From positions 495,865,501 through 495,929,500 of the forward strand of contig CM057451.1 of assembly GCA_016271365.2 (NCBI GenBank): a stretch of 64,000 nt of DNA, given 5' to 3'. This document shows positions 10,698 to 21,822 of this stretch, one piece after another. This stretch comes from Neoceratodus forsteri. Lineage: Eukaryota > Chordata > Ceratodontiformes > Ceratodontidae. The notes beneath the pieces are model-generated. The model had not been told where the DNA came from and did not search any database. It saw only the letters and a list, made by a program, of their open reading frames with translations. The position numbers and the translations under genes were made by a program. The number at the start of each line of letters is the position of its first letter. Position 1 is the first letter of the stretch.

Positions 10698-11438
10698 AGG
10701 GGCCAGATTCTTAGATGCATGGCGCAACTCGTTGGCGAATGCCGGGGACCCTGAGCCAGATTCCAGAACAGGCAGGATCCCCAGCACCTATGCCCTGCAA
10801 CTTGTGGTACCTCCAGCAGTGTGCCTCAGGAAGGGCGCACCTGACCTGGGTGCCTGAAGCCACTGACAAGCCCGATGACAGGGCGCAGCCCCCCCAGTGC
10901 CAAGACATGCCTGCAAGCCCCAGTTGGCCATGAGGGGGAGGTGTTGCTAGAAACACACTGGCACCAGGGGGTGGCATCACCGCAACATGGTACCAGGAGC
11001 CGTCAGGTGGACCCTGGTAAGGTCAGGGATGGGGGGACTGCTATGGTGGGGGGCTTGGGGTGGCATGGCAGTGTGGCTCAGGGCCATGCGGGGGTGTCGG
11101 CAAGTTGGGCATGGTAGAAGCCCCTTACACAAGCACAGAGCTGATCTAACCCTGCAGTGCCGCAGGGCCTCCAGGAATGGTGTTGAGGGGTCACGGCAGC
11201 TGCCCTTGTGGAATAGGGTCCTGCTGCTGCCATAACCTCCCCTTCCACCATGCTGTAGGAGCTTTGGGTGACGTAAGTCCCCTGGGTGCAGGCCACCAGA
11301 GCCATGGCACAGGCCACCTCTTAGAATCCCAGCTAGCATAACCCATGTCACAAAGTGCGACTTACGCCATATGTGTTGGTGCAAGTCACACTGCACCACG
11401 GTGGACCCATCTTAGATTCGGGCCCCAGGAGTAGATAA
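10698..11438. mobile_element. GC-rich terminal-inverted-repeat element with 5-bp target duplication
   Basis: The ends GGCCAGATTCTTAGATG and, inverted, GGCCCGAATCTAAGATGG form imperfect terminal inverted repeats. CCAGG flanks both sides and looks like a 5-bp target-site duplication. Removing the element rejoins the LINE A RT reading (DPYKSPG to the left, VDNIHPALIKNL to the right), so it is a true insertion. It has no transposase; its open frames are GC-rich chance frames. It resembles the elements at 3,020, 14,620 and 39,990. Superfamily not determined. Confidence 0.75.
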
Positions 11439-13130
11439 TATTCATCCTGCACTCATTAAGAATTTAGCTAATATTATTTTTGAGCCATTCAGTGAAATAT
11501 TCTCCTCATCACTATCTACTGGTGTGGTACCTAATGACTGGAAGGAAGGGTTTGTTACCCAATTATTTAAGAAAGGTTCAAGGCAGGATATAAATAACTG
11601 CAGACTGATTAGCCTAACTTCTGTCCTAGGTAAAACCATTGAAAAATTGCTGAAAAAAACAATTGTGTTAATAGTTATGACCTGTATGATAAGACACAAC
11701 ATGGTTTTTCAAAGGGATGTTCATGTGTGACCAATCTTACTGTATTTTATTCTATGAACCATTAGTCACCTTTTAGATCACAATGTACTCTGTGATGTGA
11801 TTTACCTTGATTTGAGCATGGCATTCGATAGGGTGCCACATGACAAACTTTTAATAAAATTGAGTAATCTGAAAATAGATGGGAATGTGGTTCAGTGGAT
11901 AAGAGATTGGCTGGAGGGAAGATGTCAAAGGGTACATGTCAATGGCTATATGTCAGACTCTGCAAAAGTGACAAGTGGTGTCCCCCAGGGCTCAGTGTTG
12001 GGACCCCTGTTATTTAACATTTACTTTGGTGATTTACATCATGGTTTGCATAGCACTGTGAACACATTTGCAGGTGACACTAAATAGGAGGCAGAGCTAG
12101 CAATCTTGTTGAAACTAATAGGATACAGGCAGATTTAGATACCCTTGCCATATGGGCCGTGAATTGAGGGCCATTATGTTTAATCCCAATAAGTGTGTGG
12201 TCATTCATATGGGTAGTAGAAACATCAGATCATCATACAGACTTAGTGTCATAGAATTCAGATCTGTCACAGAAGAGAGACTTAGGCGTGATAATTCAAA
12301 CTAACTTGTCATTTACAGGTTCAAACACAGTCAGGTCTTGCTGCGCACAAGGGGCGGACTGGTGCACTCGCCATATGGGTCACTAACCCAATCGAGTTAC
12401 GTCATTCAAATTCAAAAAGGAATGGTCTGTGCACTACTCAGCTAAACACGGAAGACACTTAAAATTTAAAAGTGAAGTGTTAACTGCCAAATTTTATTGC
12501 AGTTCACCAAAAAAAGCAATTCATTTTCATCAAGAGATACAACACTAACACGCCAGCCTCAACTTGTTATTTAGGTTACATTGTTCATCAGCTTCGACAA
12601 AAGCGCAGAATATATTTTATGGCATAAAACGAAATTTTGTCAATAGACATAGCACAGTTATACTGCCTTTGTATAGGTCAGTGGCTTGCCCCTACTTGGA
12701 CTATTGTTTCCAGGTCTGGTTGCCTTATTTTAAGGCTGATATGCAGTCAGTTGAAAAAGTACAGAGGCGTTTTACTAAAATTATTAGTAGATGTGACTCT
12801 TTGAACTATGACGCAAGATTAACAAGGCTAGGTTTGCACAGTTTACATGGAAGATGATTACAGGGTGATCTAATTCTCCTCTATAATCAGTTTAACAACA
12901 TAGATCTCATGTTGGAACTTGGCTTTGTTTTTAGAAGATCAGAATATAACAGCAGAAATCACAATAAGCAATTATTGGGGAAATAATATAGGACTAATAA
13001 AAGAGGATCCTTCTATATGAACAGTGTGGTAAAGTATTGGAATGGTTTACCACAGTCCATTGTGGAGTCACCAACATTGTACAGTTTCAAAACACAACTA
13101 AATGCAGAAATGGACAATTGGGATCTAAGT
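11439..13130 (+). pseudogene. LINE A ORF2, reverse transcriptase
   Basis: Readable blocks include VPNDWKEGFVTQLFKKGS and LISLTSVLGKTIEKL (to 11,655), YLDLSMAFDRVPHDKLL (about 11,800), SGVPQGSVLGPLLFNIYFGD (about 11,970) and FAGDTK (12,067). The C-terminal part reads VACPYLDYCFQVWLP and VEKVQRRFTKIISR (12,675-12,790). The second aspartate of the catalytic box is mostly invariant in the family, and its first position here is glycine, which would abolish activity. There is a TAG stop after the box and several frameshifts. Confidence 0.8.
12316..12560. mobile_element. Unclassified insertion with 13-bp target duplication
   Basis: The sequence AACTTGTCATTTA (12,303-12,315) returns as AACTTGTTATTTA (12,561-12,573), bracketing about 245 bp that interrupt LINE A between blocks of the RT C-terminal region. 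The insert has no reading frame of note. The long target duplication suggests a retroposed element such as a SINE or a Penelope-type fragment. I do not recognise the family. Confidence 0.6.
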
Positions 13131-13235
13131 AATTGATCACTGATAGTAGGGGGGAGGGTAGACTAGACATGATTTTATGCACATCCACCCTTAATTACTT
13201 AAGTACTTATGTGGCAAAGGTATTACATTCTTTCT

Positions 13236-14480
13236 GACATACAGTAAGGTATCAAGATGGCAAATAACTTGGCCACTGCCAGTGGAACTAATACTTAATT
13301 ACTTGGTTCATTTGACACAATCAGGATGTCAAGTGGAGGTAGTCACTTGGTAGAGATAGCCTTTCTTTACAAGAGTTTAGGGTACCATGACCCATTTCTG
13401 TACTTTGGGCCTAGCAGATAGTGCAACCAGTTAGAGAAAGCCAATGTCACTCGAAATGTTAAAGAACATGTCACAATGTCATTACATGTTATGAATTTGG
13501 AGGTAGACATGGTTCTTTTTAAAGTGGCCTTTATGGTGGACTTCAGGGTTTTTTGTTAACGTAATCTCACCCCTAAATCAAAGAAAAATCATGGGTTTAG
13601 GGGGCTGAGCAGCAAGGGGCCTAGTTATGGGTACAACAAGCATGAGGCGTTGGCTGTCTGCTTCAAAAGCAGACCTGAGAGGAAAGGAGGCATGGGTAGT
13701 ACTGCACCAAGCAGATGACCCAGAACTTTGCCTAGTGAGAGCAATTGAAGTGCTAGGTTATGCTCAGAGGGAGATGGTGTGTTGTTTCAGCACAAGGAGG
13801 GGTACCACTAACACAGTTCCAATTCTCATTTATACTATGGGAGGTGGTGAAGCTTATGAGGAGGGATTATAGATAGTATAAGGTACGTTCCTTCTGAACT
13901 GGGGCAGTTATCACAGTGGCAGCCTCGGGCTGGGGGTGAAGGGCATCAAACAACTTTGGAAATGGAAATCAGGTAGATTTCAGGTTTATGTGTGACCATA
14001 TGAACAGAATTCTCAAACACTATATTAACACTTGTTCTCATATGTCTTCCTTCAGATGACGCTTGGCTGTCAAGAGTTTGGATCATGGTGTCATCACTTG
14101 TTTGCTAGGCACACTAAAGGGCTTGGGCACATAGCTACAGAGTGTGCCTCAGAATTAAACCAACCAAGGCCAACATGAGCTGATAGGAGCTTTATGAAAT
14201 GTGATAGAAACACTTGTTTCCATTGTTAATACAGAATGGACGGGTACAGTACTTGAATACTCCAGATGTAGTGATAATTCACTTGTGTGGGAAAAATCTG
14301 GGATTTGGAAAATTAGTAATGCTGACAATTTAAACAAATGAAGATTTAACGCAGATTAGGCGAAAGTGGCGAGTTTGTCATATTGTATGGTTGCCATCTC
14401 GCCACGCAGCATAAGGAGGTATGTAAAGGACCCAAAAGTAGTGAAAACATTAAGAAGATCATCAACTGAGAATTTAGTTT
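13236..14480 (+). mobile_element. DIRS/Ngaro-type element, right half: tyrosine recombinase and SGNH hydrolase (decayed)
   Basis: After LINE A ends, the DIRS-type reading resumes. IAFLYKSLGYHDPFLYFG (about 13,355-13,410) matches the recombinase N-terminal region. SKADLRGKEAWVVLHQADDP followed by ELCLVRAIEVLGY (13,660-13,765) matches the catalytic-domain lead-in of vertebrate DIRS/Ngaro recombinases. Near 14,255-14,380 the frame PDVVIIHLCGKNLGFGKL, then NEDLTQIRRKWR, matches the C-terminal SGNH hydrolase known in some of these elements, with GGND changed to CGKN. The catalytic Arg-His-Arg-Tyr set cannot be read confidently. Numerous stops and frameshifts are present. Confidence 0.7.
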
Positions 14481-14619
14481 AGTTTTAATTCACATAAAAC
14501 CCTTTAGGCTATGCCTATTTTCAAAGGGTTTAGGGTCAATAACAACAAAAACAAATATACAGTCGTGGACACAGATAACTCTGCTCTACAGGGGGTGTTT
14601 GTATAAATGATTAAAATAC

Positions 14620-16190
14620 ATAGGCGACTTGCACCAAACTCAGTTGGGGCAAGGACCCTGCACCCGATTCTGCAACGGGCAGGGTTCTTGTGGCTAAGTC
14701 TTGCAACTTGTGACATTCCCACAGGTACACCCAGCAAAGGGCGTACATGCAGGGTATGTCATAAGCCACAGCCCTGGATGTGTAGGGCGTAAGTGCCCAC
14801 TTGCTACGATCCCCAGGCCCCACAAAGCATGCCAATGCCCCCGACCCCCCATACCATCACAATAGCCCCTGACTCCTGATCCTGCAGAGTATGTCCCACA
14901 GGGTTGGAATGTGCCCCCAACCCTGTTCCTGCTACCTATACCCTGCAGGGCTTGCCTGCACCCAGAACCCCCACAAGTTGTGGTCCCCCACTCAACCAGC
15001 TCCCCACAGAGCCTACAGCTCAATGACTCCCTGGTAGTTTACTAGCCTTCCACCCCCCTCCCGGCAGTGCAAGTCCACTCATGACACCCCCACTCTATAG
15101 CTAACTGGCAACTGCCCTAGCTCTCAATACTTCACTACATGACTAGTTAAGACTGATCTCCATCTGAGTGTATACTGTATATAGTACACACTCAATTAAT
15201 GAACTTTCATTCATGCATTGAGCACTTTCTATATACGGTATGCGCTCAGACGGAGATCAGTAGGCAGCTGGCCATGGTGGTGAGAGGTGGGCTGTGCCAG
15301 TCACCGGCTGGGGGGGGTGCAGTGTGGTCTGGCACTGCCGGGTGGGGGCCACTAGACTACCAGTGATAATGGGGTTTTGACATATATGTGCAGTGTGCGA
15401 CAGATGCCAGGATGTGGTTTTGGGGATCGGGCCTTTTGTGTGTGTGTGTCTGTGGAGGGGGCTGTAACTAATATGGGAATCAGGACTTGAGGGGTAGTCT
15501 GATAGCCCTAAGGGGCCTTTGTGTATGCACATTGGAGGACTGGGGGCAGGGGGGTCCGATAGCCCTGCAGGCTTTACAGGCTTAGGGACTGGGGCTGGGG
15601 GGGACCGTGAGTAGTCCTGCATGGCTAATCTACATGTACTAGGTGTTGGGGGCATGCAGCAGCCCTGTGGGGCAGTTTGGCATTGGGAGGGCATGGATAG
15701 CTCTATGGGGCATGCCCATCCTGTTCTGGGGGGGGGGGACAGAACTAGTCCTGCGGTGCTTTTTGTGTTGTTTGGGGCAGGGCAGTGTTGTGGGGCAAGG
15801 TGGCATACCAACGGGGGTTGGGCTAACTGTACAGACAGGCAACCTCCGGGGTCCATACATACAGTCACACCAGCTATATACTGATGTAACTTACGTTGAC
15901 GGTTTTCCCCCGGAGGGTGTTGTAGAATAGCGCCCTGTGGGACTTTGTTGCTGTCCTTCCAGAATAGGGTGCAACTGCTGCCGTACAGCCCCTAGTGCCA
16001 TGTTGCAGGGGTTTCAGGCATAACTAGTGGCATATGTCCACTTTAGTGCAAGCTGCCTGTGGCACATCGCAGGCCACTTTGCAGAATATCATATCATATG
16101 TCACAACTGCTGGTATAACTTGCTACTTGCACCATTTTTTAGGGTGCAAGTCAAGTTACACCAGCTGTTTCCTTTTGAGAATCGGTCCCG
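14620..16190. mobile_element. GC-rich foldback element, second copy of the group
   Basis: A perfect-looking central palindrome at about 15,149-15,262 (CTGATCTCC.TCTGAG on one side, CTCAGACGGAGATCAG on the other) is flanked by GC-rich sequence. The outer parts (14,630-14,780 and 15,900-16,180) carry inverted related words such as CTTGCAC and GGTGCAAGT. Centre and flanks resemble the element at 3,020-4,230: both centres contain a GAGT..ATACTGTA core. Long GC-rich frames here, including 15,257-15,868 on the minus strand, are proline-rich and without similarity, so I do not call them genes. Confidence 0.6.
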
Positions 16191-16429
16191 TTATGTATGA
16201 CGTGCAGTGTTCTTAGGATACATTGTAAGAATACAGCAGATGATCAAGCGGTAGCAGTTACATAATCTAGATGGACTGAGCGACAACAACAGCTGGATTT
16301 TAAACAATTCAACAGAATTGCAGACTCTTAATGTGTGAGGCAGGTCATTCCTTTGTGTTTGCAAAACAACACGAGAAACAGTTTTGTCCTAAAGTTATTT
16401 TCCTGTGAGGAAGCAGTAGGGTGTGTTGC
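16191..16429. other. No feature recognised
   Basis: This short stretch lies between the foldback element and the 3' end of LINE C. It may contain the end of the LINE C 3' UTR. Confidence 0.35.
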
Positions 16430-17029
16430 ACCACACCCCAGTACCATATTTATTATCAATGTAATTGAACATAGACTGTAGGCCAGGGGGACAGCAAGCT
16501 TAATAACGCTTTATTGCCTGTGCCCAGGGTGTGATAGAGCACCCTCTAACTGAGGTTTAACCAGTTCAGGCTGCTATACAGTACACAGGTGTGGGTGTCA
16601 TTTCTGAGGCCTAGTTCAAAGCAGCAGTCCCTATTAAGCAGGCTCCTGATCTGGGACATTGTATTGTCACTCACATAACCTAATACTGTAGTATGACCCC
16701 CTACTCAATAATGCTTGTGATGAAGCTTTGTATCAGGAGTTTCTTTGTCTCCTGAAGCATATTGCCCCTATGCCTATGGAGGAATCCTAGCATTGAGTTA
16801 ACAGCCTTGGCTAGGTAGTCTAAATGTTCACTGAACGACATGGCACCATCAAGGATAATGCCTAGGTACTTAAAGGTTTGTATTTGTTAAGGGGTGATCC
16901 CAGATGAGGAGATAATGGTTAAAACAGGGGACATGTCGGCCTTGTGTCATGTGCCAAACAACATATATTCCGTCTTCCTTTCATTCATTACAAGTAGGTT
17001 AGAAGTTAACCATGCCTGAATGGAGATAA

Positions 17030-17290
17030 ATAAGTAAGTACATTTTTATTTCTAAAGCACCCATTCTTGGAGGCTCTTGGCGCTGTACAATATAAATACA
17101 TCATAAATTGAACACAACAAACATAGATGGTGTAACATAAAAAAATGAATCACCACAAGATTAAAATGGCTGGGACTAAACAGACTGATAAACAATAAAA
17201 TCCATATTAAATTATTATTTGTAGACTGCTAGCAAGTCATAGTAAACCGAATGTCTCTTAAAGAGATGGGAAGAGGTAAAGTTATCCTGA
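17030..17290. mobile_element. Probable SINE-like insertion in LINE C
   Basis: The LINE C reading is lost here, between its RT blocks. The stretch has a TTTTATTTCTAAAGCACCC..GGCGCTGTACAATATAAAT pattern, which resembles 3' tails seen on several vertebrate SINEs and LINEs. Boundaries are uncertain and no tRNA-like head was found. Confidence 0.35.
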
Positions 17291-17391
17291 ACTCAGCCTC
17301 AGCTTCTCCAAGTTCTTGTCACTGGAGAAGATGACAGCGTCATATGCCTATAGGATTATTTTGGTCAACTTGCAGACCTCTGGTATGCTAT

Positions 17392-17967
17392 TTATAAATA
17401 GACTGAAAAGTAGGGGTCCAAGAATTGACCCTGGGGAGCCCTCACGCTTACTGACCTGTCATCAGATAGTACATCCTGCCATTTTACAGATTGGGATCTA
17501 CCTGACAAGTAGTCCTTCAACCAGTAGACTGATTCTTCAGAAAGGGCCAGACTGAGTTGTTTCTGGCAGAGGAGGGCATTATTAAGGTTGAAAGCCTTGG
17601 TCGGATCTGTGTATATGGATCCAGCCAGGTCTCCCCTGTCCAGTGCACCATGAACTGAGTCACTGAACTCCAGGAGTGCAGTCATTGCACTGATGTTCTT
17701 CCTGAACCCATGCTGCTCATTGGCCAGGAAGTCGTGCTGGCTCAGGAAGTCTATGAGCTTGTCTTTCATTACTCTCTCTATAGGTTTGGATGAGGGAGGC
17801 AGAATCAAGATTGAACAGTAATTGGAAGGCAGATTTGTATCCCTTCCCTTGAATAGGGGGACCACATAGGCTTTTTTCTGCAGGTCAGGTAGTTGTCCAG
17901 TAGTTAGAGACAGATTAAAGATTTGCTGCAGGGGGTTGGAGAGCTCCCTAGTCCCTAATGTGAGCAA
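17392..17967 (-). pseudogene. LINE C reverse transcriptase fragment
   Basis: The open stretch of 191 codons covers RT blocks 0-5: LSNPLQQIFNLSLTTGQLP, KKAYVVPLFKGRDTNLPSNY, EQHGFRKN, then GSIYTDPTKAFN and RAPQGQFLDPYFSVYL. The usual YRPIS is changed to YCSIL. The usual VDLSKAFD is changed to TDPTKAFN, so the first catalytic Asp pattern is altered. The catalytic YADD region lies beyond this frame toward lower coordinates and is disrupted. Family membership is clear and activity is not expected. Confidence 0.85.
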
Positions 17968-18751
17968 CTACATGCCAGTGTTGTGTGGGCCAAGTCTAGT
18001 TTCAATTTTTGTCCTGGTTAGATAACCATGTACATCAGCCCAAGTAAGTTGTTTAAAGTAGAACTTAGGTCTACTGTGATCATCAGGTGTGTCTCTTAAT
18101 GTGTCGGGGTAGGTGTAGATGACAGGTATATATGCCAATAAGTTACTAAAACTACTGTTAAAAGCATCAACACTACACTTGTTTCCATTAATTGTGCACC
18201 ACCTGAGTCACTGGAGTGTGGCAAGAATTTTTGGAGCTCTGCAGGATTTCACTGATGTTACTGCAGAGCTTTTTGGGATGGTTAAGAAGTTTTTTCTTTT
18301 TGCTGCTTTTTTCTAATAATCATTCTTGACTTCCCTGATATGCAATTTCACAGAGTTATGTAATTCCTTGTATTTTTGGAGATGTTTATTGTGGTGTAGA
18401 TCTTTATATACAGTAGATTCCATGCTCTGTCTCATTCCTGGGTCAAAGACTTAATAGGAAAGGTATACCAGGCTTCAGAGTTCCCCTTCCTAAGTATGGG
18501 CTGAATGGTGAACAATGTCACAGACCCTGTTAAACTGGAGAATAAAGTACTCAAGGGCTGCATTGACATCACAAGTACTGGTTAAAAAAGACCAGTCAAT
18601 CTGTCGCTGAAGGGCTAGAAAATATGAGAGCTTGTGGGTGCAGAATACTCAGGCATTTGAGGTAGAGGACTCATTTTTTATCACCTTGGTGGACCATCTG
18701 CAGGTGACAGGGGAATGGTCACTAAGGTAGTCAGGCAAGACAGCACTTGAG

Positions 18752-19336
18752 ATGATCTTGTCAGTATGGTTGACTAGAATCCAGTCAAGTAGAGTGGCAG
18801 TGACTGTCTTATATTTTACCTTGGTTGGGGTGGTAGTAACTTGGGTCAGGTACAGACCCCCATGTCAGGGGGAGGGAATGGACAAGGATGTGATAGAAGG
18901 CATTCTTAGAATGGCAGAGAAAGGGCAGATACTGTTGATGGGAGACCTGAAGATGCCAGATGTTAACTGGAGCACATTTGCTGCAGCCACATCCAAGAGC
19001 AGGGCCATTCTTGATGCCCTACAGGTGACAGACCTCAGACAGCTAGTTTCGGAACCCACTCATGAGGGAGCAATCTTAGACCTCATACTCTCAAATGGGG
19101 ACAGTGAGAGGATCTCAGATCTAGAATTGGATTGCCATCTGGGAACAAGTGACCATCAAACAGTGTGGTTCACGTTAAACTCAGCTACAGAGTCAAGCCA
19201 TACAAAAGTGAAGGTACTGGACTTCAGGAGGGCTGACTTTGGCAAGATGGGAGAGTGCCTCAGAAAGGCACTAGCAAACAGGCTAGAAGGAGGTGTGGCA
19301 CAACAATGGGGAATCATCAAAACTGCCATCACATAG
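18752..19336 (+). pseudogene. LINE D endonuclease, C-terminal part
   Basis: The frame is open for 194 codons, but only the part from about 18,850 belongs to LINE D. Earlier codons lie in LINE C sequence. Motifs include ILLMGDLKMPDVNWS (usual GDFN), ILDLILSN and LGTSDHQTVWF (SDH motif of APE-like endonucleases), then VLDFRRADFGKM, which leads into the linker. The change GDFN to GDLK alters the catalytic motif. Confidence 0.8.
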
Positions 19337-21387
19337 GTAAAAGCCTTTGTGTGAAGCAAATAAACAAATCAAAATAAAAGAAAAAGCCACTATGGTTCTC
19401 AAAAGAGGTGGCTGTGAAAGTCAGGAAGAAAAAGATAGCATTCCGGAAGTATAAGGAACCACAGAAGGAGCAGGACAGGAAGCTGTACTAGTTAAGGCAG
19501 AAGGAAGCAGGGAGCGAAGTCAGAATTGCAAAGGCCCAAACTGAGGAAAAGATAGCCAACTTGGTTAAGAAGGGGGATAAAACCTTTTATAGGTACATCA
19601 GCGAGCGTAGAAAGACAAAGGGAGGGATAGTGAGGCTGAATAGAAAGAACAGTGGGTGGCAGAGGGGACAGTGAAAGCTAGATACTGAAACGAATATTTC
19701 TGCTCAGTATTGACAAAAGAGGAGGGGAAGTGCCTAATCCAATTAACAGAAGCACCTTGATAGGGGGTCGATCCCAGTCCTTTCACAGAAGAAAGGGTTC
19801 TGCAAGAACTCCTAAAACTGAAGGTGGACAAAGCAATGGGGCCTGATGGAATTCACCCCAGAATTCTAAAAGAATTAAGGGGGAACTAGTGAAACCACTG
19901 GCTACACTTTTTAATAAATTGTGGGAGGATGGTGTGGTACCCAAGGACTGGAGGAAGGTGGATGTAATTCCCCTTCACAAAAGTGGGACCAAGACAGAGG
20001 CAGGAAACTACAGACCTGTCAGTTTGACCTCTGTGGTAGGGAAAGTGATTGAGTCACTTCTGAAGGAAAGAATAGTTGAGTACCTAGAGGCCAGTGGGGC
20101 ACAGGACCCAAGGCATTATGGGTTCACAGCGGGAAGGTCATGTCAGACGAATCTAATAGATTTCTTTGACTGGGTGACCAAAGTAGTAGACCAGGGAGGG
20201 GCTGTGGACATGGTCTACCTAGACTTTAGCAAGGCATTTGACACAGTCCCACACAAAAGATTAATAGTCCAATTAACCAGCCTGGGAGTGGGTCCCAGGG
20301 TGGTAGCCTGGGTAAAACATTGGCAGGACAACAGGACGCAGAAGATAATTGTAAATGGAGTCCACTCTGAAGAAAGAGGGGTTACTAGTGGTGAAAATCG
20401 TAGGGTTCAGTATTGGGTCCAGTCCTTTAATGTCTTCATAAGTGACATTGCAGAGGGACTGAAGGAAAAGTATGCCTCTTTGCAGATGACACAAAGATCT
20501 GAAACAGGGTTGATACACAAGGAGGCGGGAAAGGATGAGAAGGACTTGGCAAGGTTGGAGGAATGGTCAGAAGTATGGCAGCTAGGATTAAATGCAAAGA
20601 AGTAAAATAATGCACCTGGGAAACAAGAACCCAGGGAAGAATACACAATGGGGGGAGGTAGTAACAACAAAAAGGAAAGGGACCTGGGGTGACTCATATC
20701 AGATGACCTTAAGGTTAACAAGCAGTGTGAGAAGGCAGTAGGGAGGGCTGGGGGTGTACTGGGATGCATAGGGAGAGGCATCAGCAGCAGAAAACAGGGA
20801 GTTGTTATCCCTCTGTACAGACAGTTGGTGAGACCCCATCTGGAGTACTGCATCCAGTTCTGGAGACCCCATCTCCGCAAGGACATAGACAGGATAGAGG
20901 CTGTCCAGAGGAGGGCAACTAAAATGGTGCAGGGTCTGTAAGAGAAGCCGTATGACGAGAGACTAAAGGAGCTTAATATGTATACCCTTGAGGAAAGAAG
21001 GGAGAGGAGGGACATGATAGAAACTTTTAAGTACCTCAGTGGAATCAACAAAGTCCAAGAGGGTAGCATCTTTCAGAAAAAGAGACGTGCAAGAACAAGG
21101 GGACACCATTTAAAGATAGAGGGTGAGGCGGTTCAGGGGCAATGTGAGGAAGTATTATTTCACAGAGAGGGTAGTGGATGCATGGAACAGCCTTCCTGAG
21201 GAGGTTGTGGGGTCTAAAACTGTGGGAGAATTCAAGAATGCATGGGACAGACATAAGGCAATTCTTGTGGTGTAGAAAGAAATAGGCTGTTGGTTAACTA
21301 GGATCTGCGGCCTATCCTGTAGGTAGGGAAATGGGCAGACTAGATGGGCCAAGCGGTCCTTATCTGCAGTCAAAGTCTATGTTTCTC
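18841..21387 (+). mobile_element. LINE D: CR1-like LINE, 5'-truncated, inserted in LINE C
   Basis: The element starts inside the endonuclease (VRYRPPCQGEGM at about 18,857) and runs to the 3' terminus TTATCTGCAGTCAAAGTCTATGTTTCT-like tail at 21,387. The order is endonuclease C-terminus (LMGDLKMPDVNW, LGTSDHQTVWF), linker, RT (19,889-20,605) and the RT C-terminal region with the 3' UTR. The tail of short TATGTTTCT-type repeats is typical of CR1. Frameshifts occur in the catalytic region and in the C-terminus. The same family supplies the pieces at 10,408, 46,265 and 55,351. Confidence 0.85.
19889..20605 (+). pseudogene. LINE D reverse transcriptase
   Basis: This 238-codon open stretch covers RT blocks: KPLATLFNKLWEDGVVPKDW, VIPLHKSGTKTEAGNYRPVS, DPRHYGFTAGRSCQTN, MVYLDFSKAFDTVPHKRL (near 20,213) and then NVFISDIAEGL. 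The first catalytic Asp block is intact. The PQGSVLGP block is damaged (SGENRRVQYW), and the FADD box (CTTTGCAGATGACAC near 20,478) is present in the DNA but in another frame. This is a clear CR1-like RT inactivated by small indels. Confidence 0.9.
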
Positions 21388-21822
21388 TGTACACATTAGC
21401 TAGTTTGTCCTTGTATGCCTTACTTTTACTTGTAAACCAGCTGCAGTTCAAGTCTTCAAGCACAATTTTCTCGTACTGTGGATTTCAACCAGAGACAGCA
21501 TTAATGAAGCTGTCAAGTCATCCAAGACATTCTTTGGCAGGATATAAGGCATGAGTAGGCTGAGGCTTTTCTTACCCTTAAGATCCAGTTTTAAGTTAAC
21601 AGGAAGGATCTCACAGCCAGATAGTTCCAAGCTAAAAATTACTCTACTAGATTTAAGGAAGGACTTAATGTAAACAAGGCATCTACCACCCTTTCTAGAG
21701 TCCCTGTCTTGTCTAAATAAGGTATAAGTGTCAGTTTCAATTTCCCTGTCTGGAATCCTGCTAGTAAGCCAAGACTGCAACAGCAGTAACATCAGACTGT
21801 GAGTTTGTTATCCAGAGCTTAA

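Larger units (their letters stand above)
5911..13235 (+). mobile_element. LINE A: CR1-clade non-LTR retrotransposon with esterase ORF1, multiply interrupted
   Basis: This is a single plus-strand LINE inserted into the DIRS-type element and later split itself. Host pieces are about 5,911-6,412, 8,280-9,042, 9,553-10,407, 10,553-10,697, 11,439-12,315 and 12,574-13,235. They give, in order, an ORF1 with an SGNH esterase domain, an APE-type endonuclease and a reverse transcriptase (RT). The inserts are a related LINE 3' piece, an L2 3' end, a CR1 3' end, a terminal-inverted-repeat element and an unclassified 245-bp piece. The RT catalytic box is FAGD (12,067-12,078) instead of the usual FADD, and there are many stops and frameshifts, so the copy is dead. 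Confidence 0.8.
16430..21800 (-). mobile_element. LINE C: L2/CR1-type LINE, split by LINE D
   Basis: On the minus strand the element runs from the endonuclease N-terminus at 21,792 (SWLTSRIPDREIET, YTLFRQDRDSRKGGR) to the endonuclease C-terminus near 18,720 (VLPDYLSDHSPVTCRW). It then covers the RT at 17,967-17,392 and the C-terminal region near 16,870 (YLGIILDGAMSFSEHLDYLA). LINE D (about 18,841-21,387, plus strand) separates the two halves of the endonuclease. A block at about 17,030-17,290 also interrupts it, ending in a TTGGCGCTGTACAATATAAAT motif. Multiple frameshifts make it a dead copy. Confidence 0.8.

Noticed and set aside
10378..10857. 159-codon frame as a single gene
   Set aside because: It runs across three different elements: LINE A, a CR1 3' end and a terminal-inverted-repeat element. 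It is not one protein.
15257..15868. 203-codon minus-strand frame, proline- and cysteine-rich
   Set aside because: It lies in a GC-rich foldback element, overlaps long frames on the other strand and shows no domain, so it is a composition artefact.
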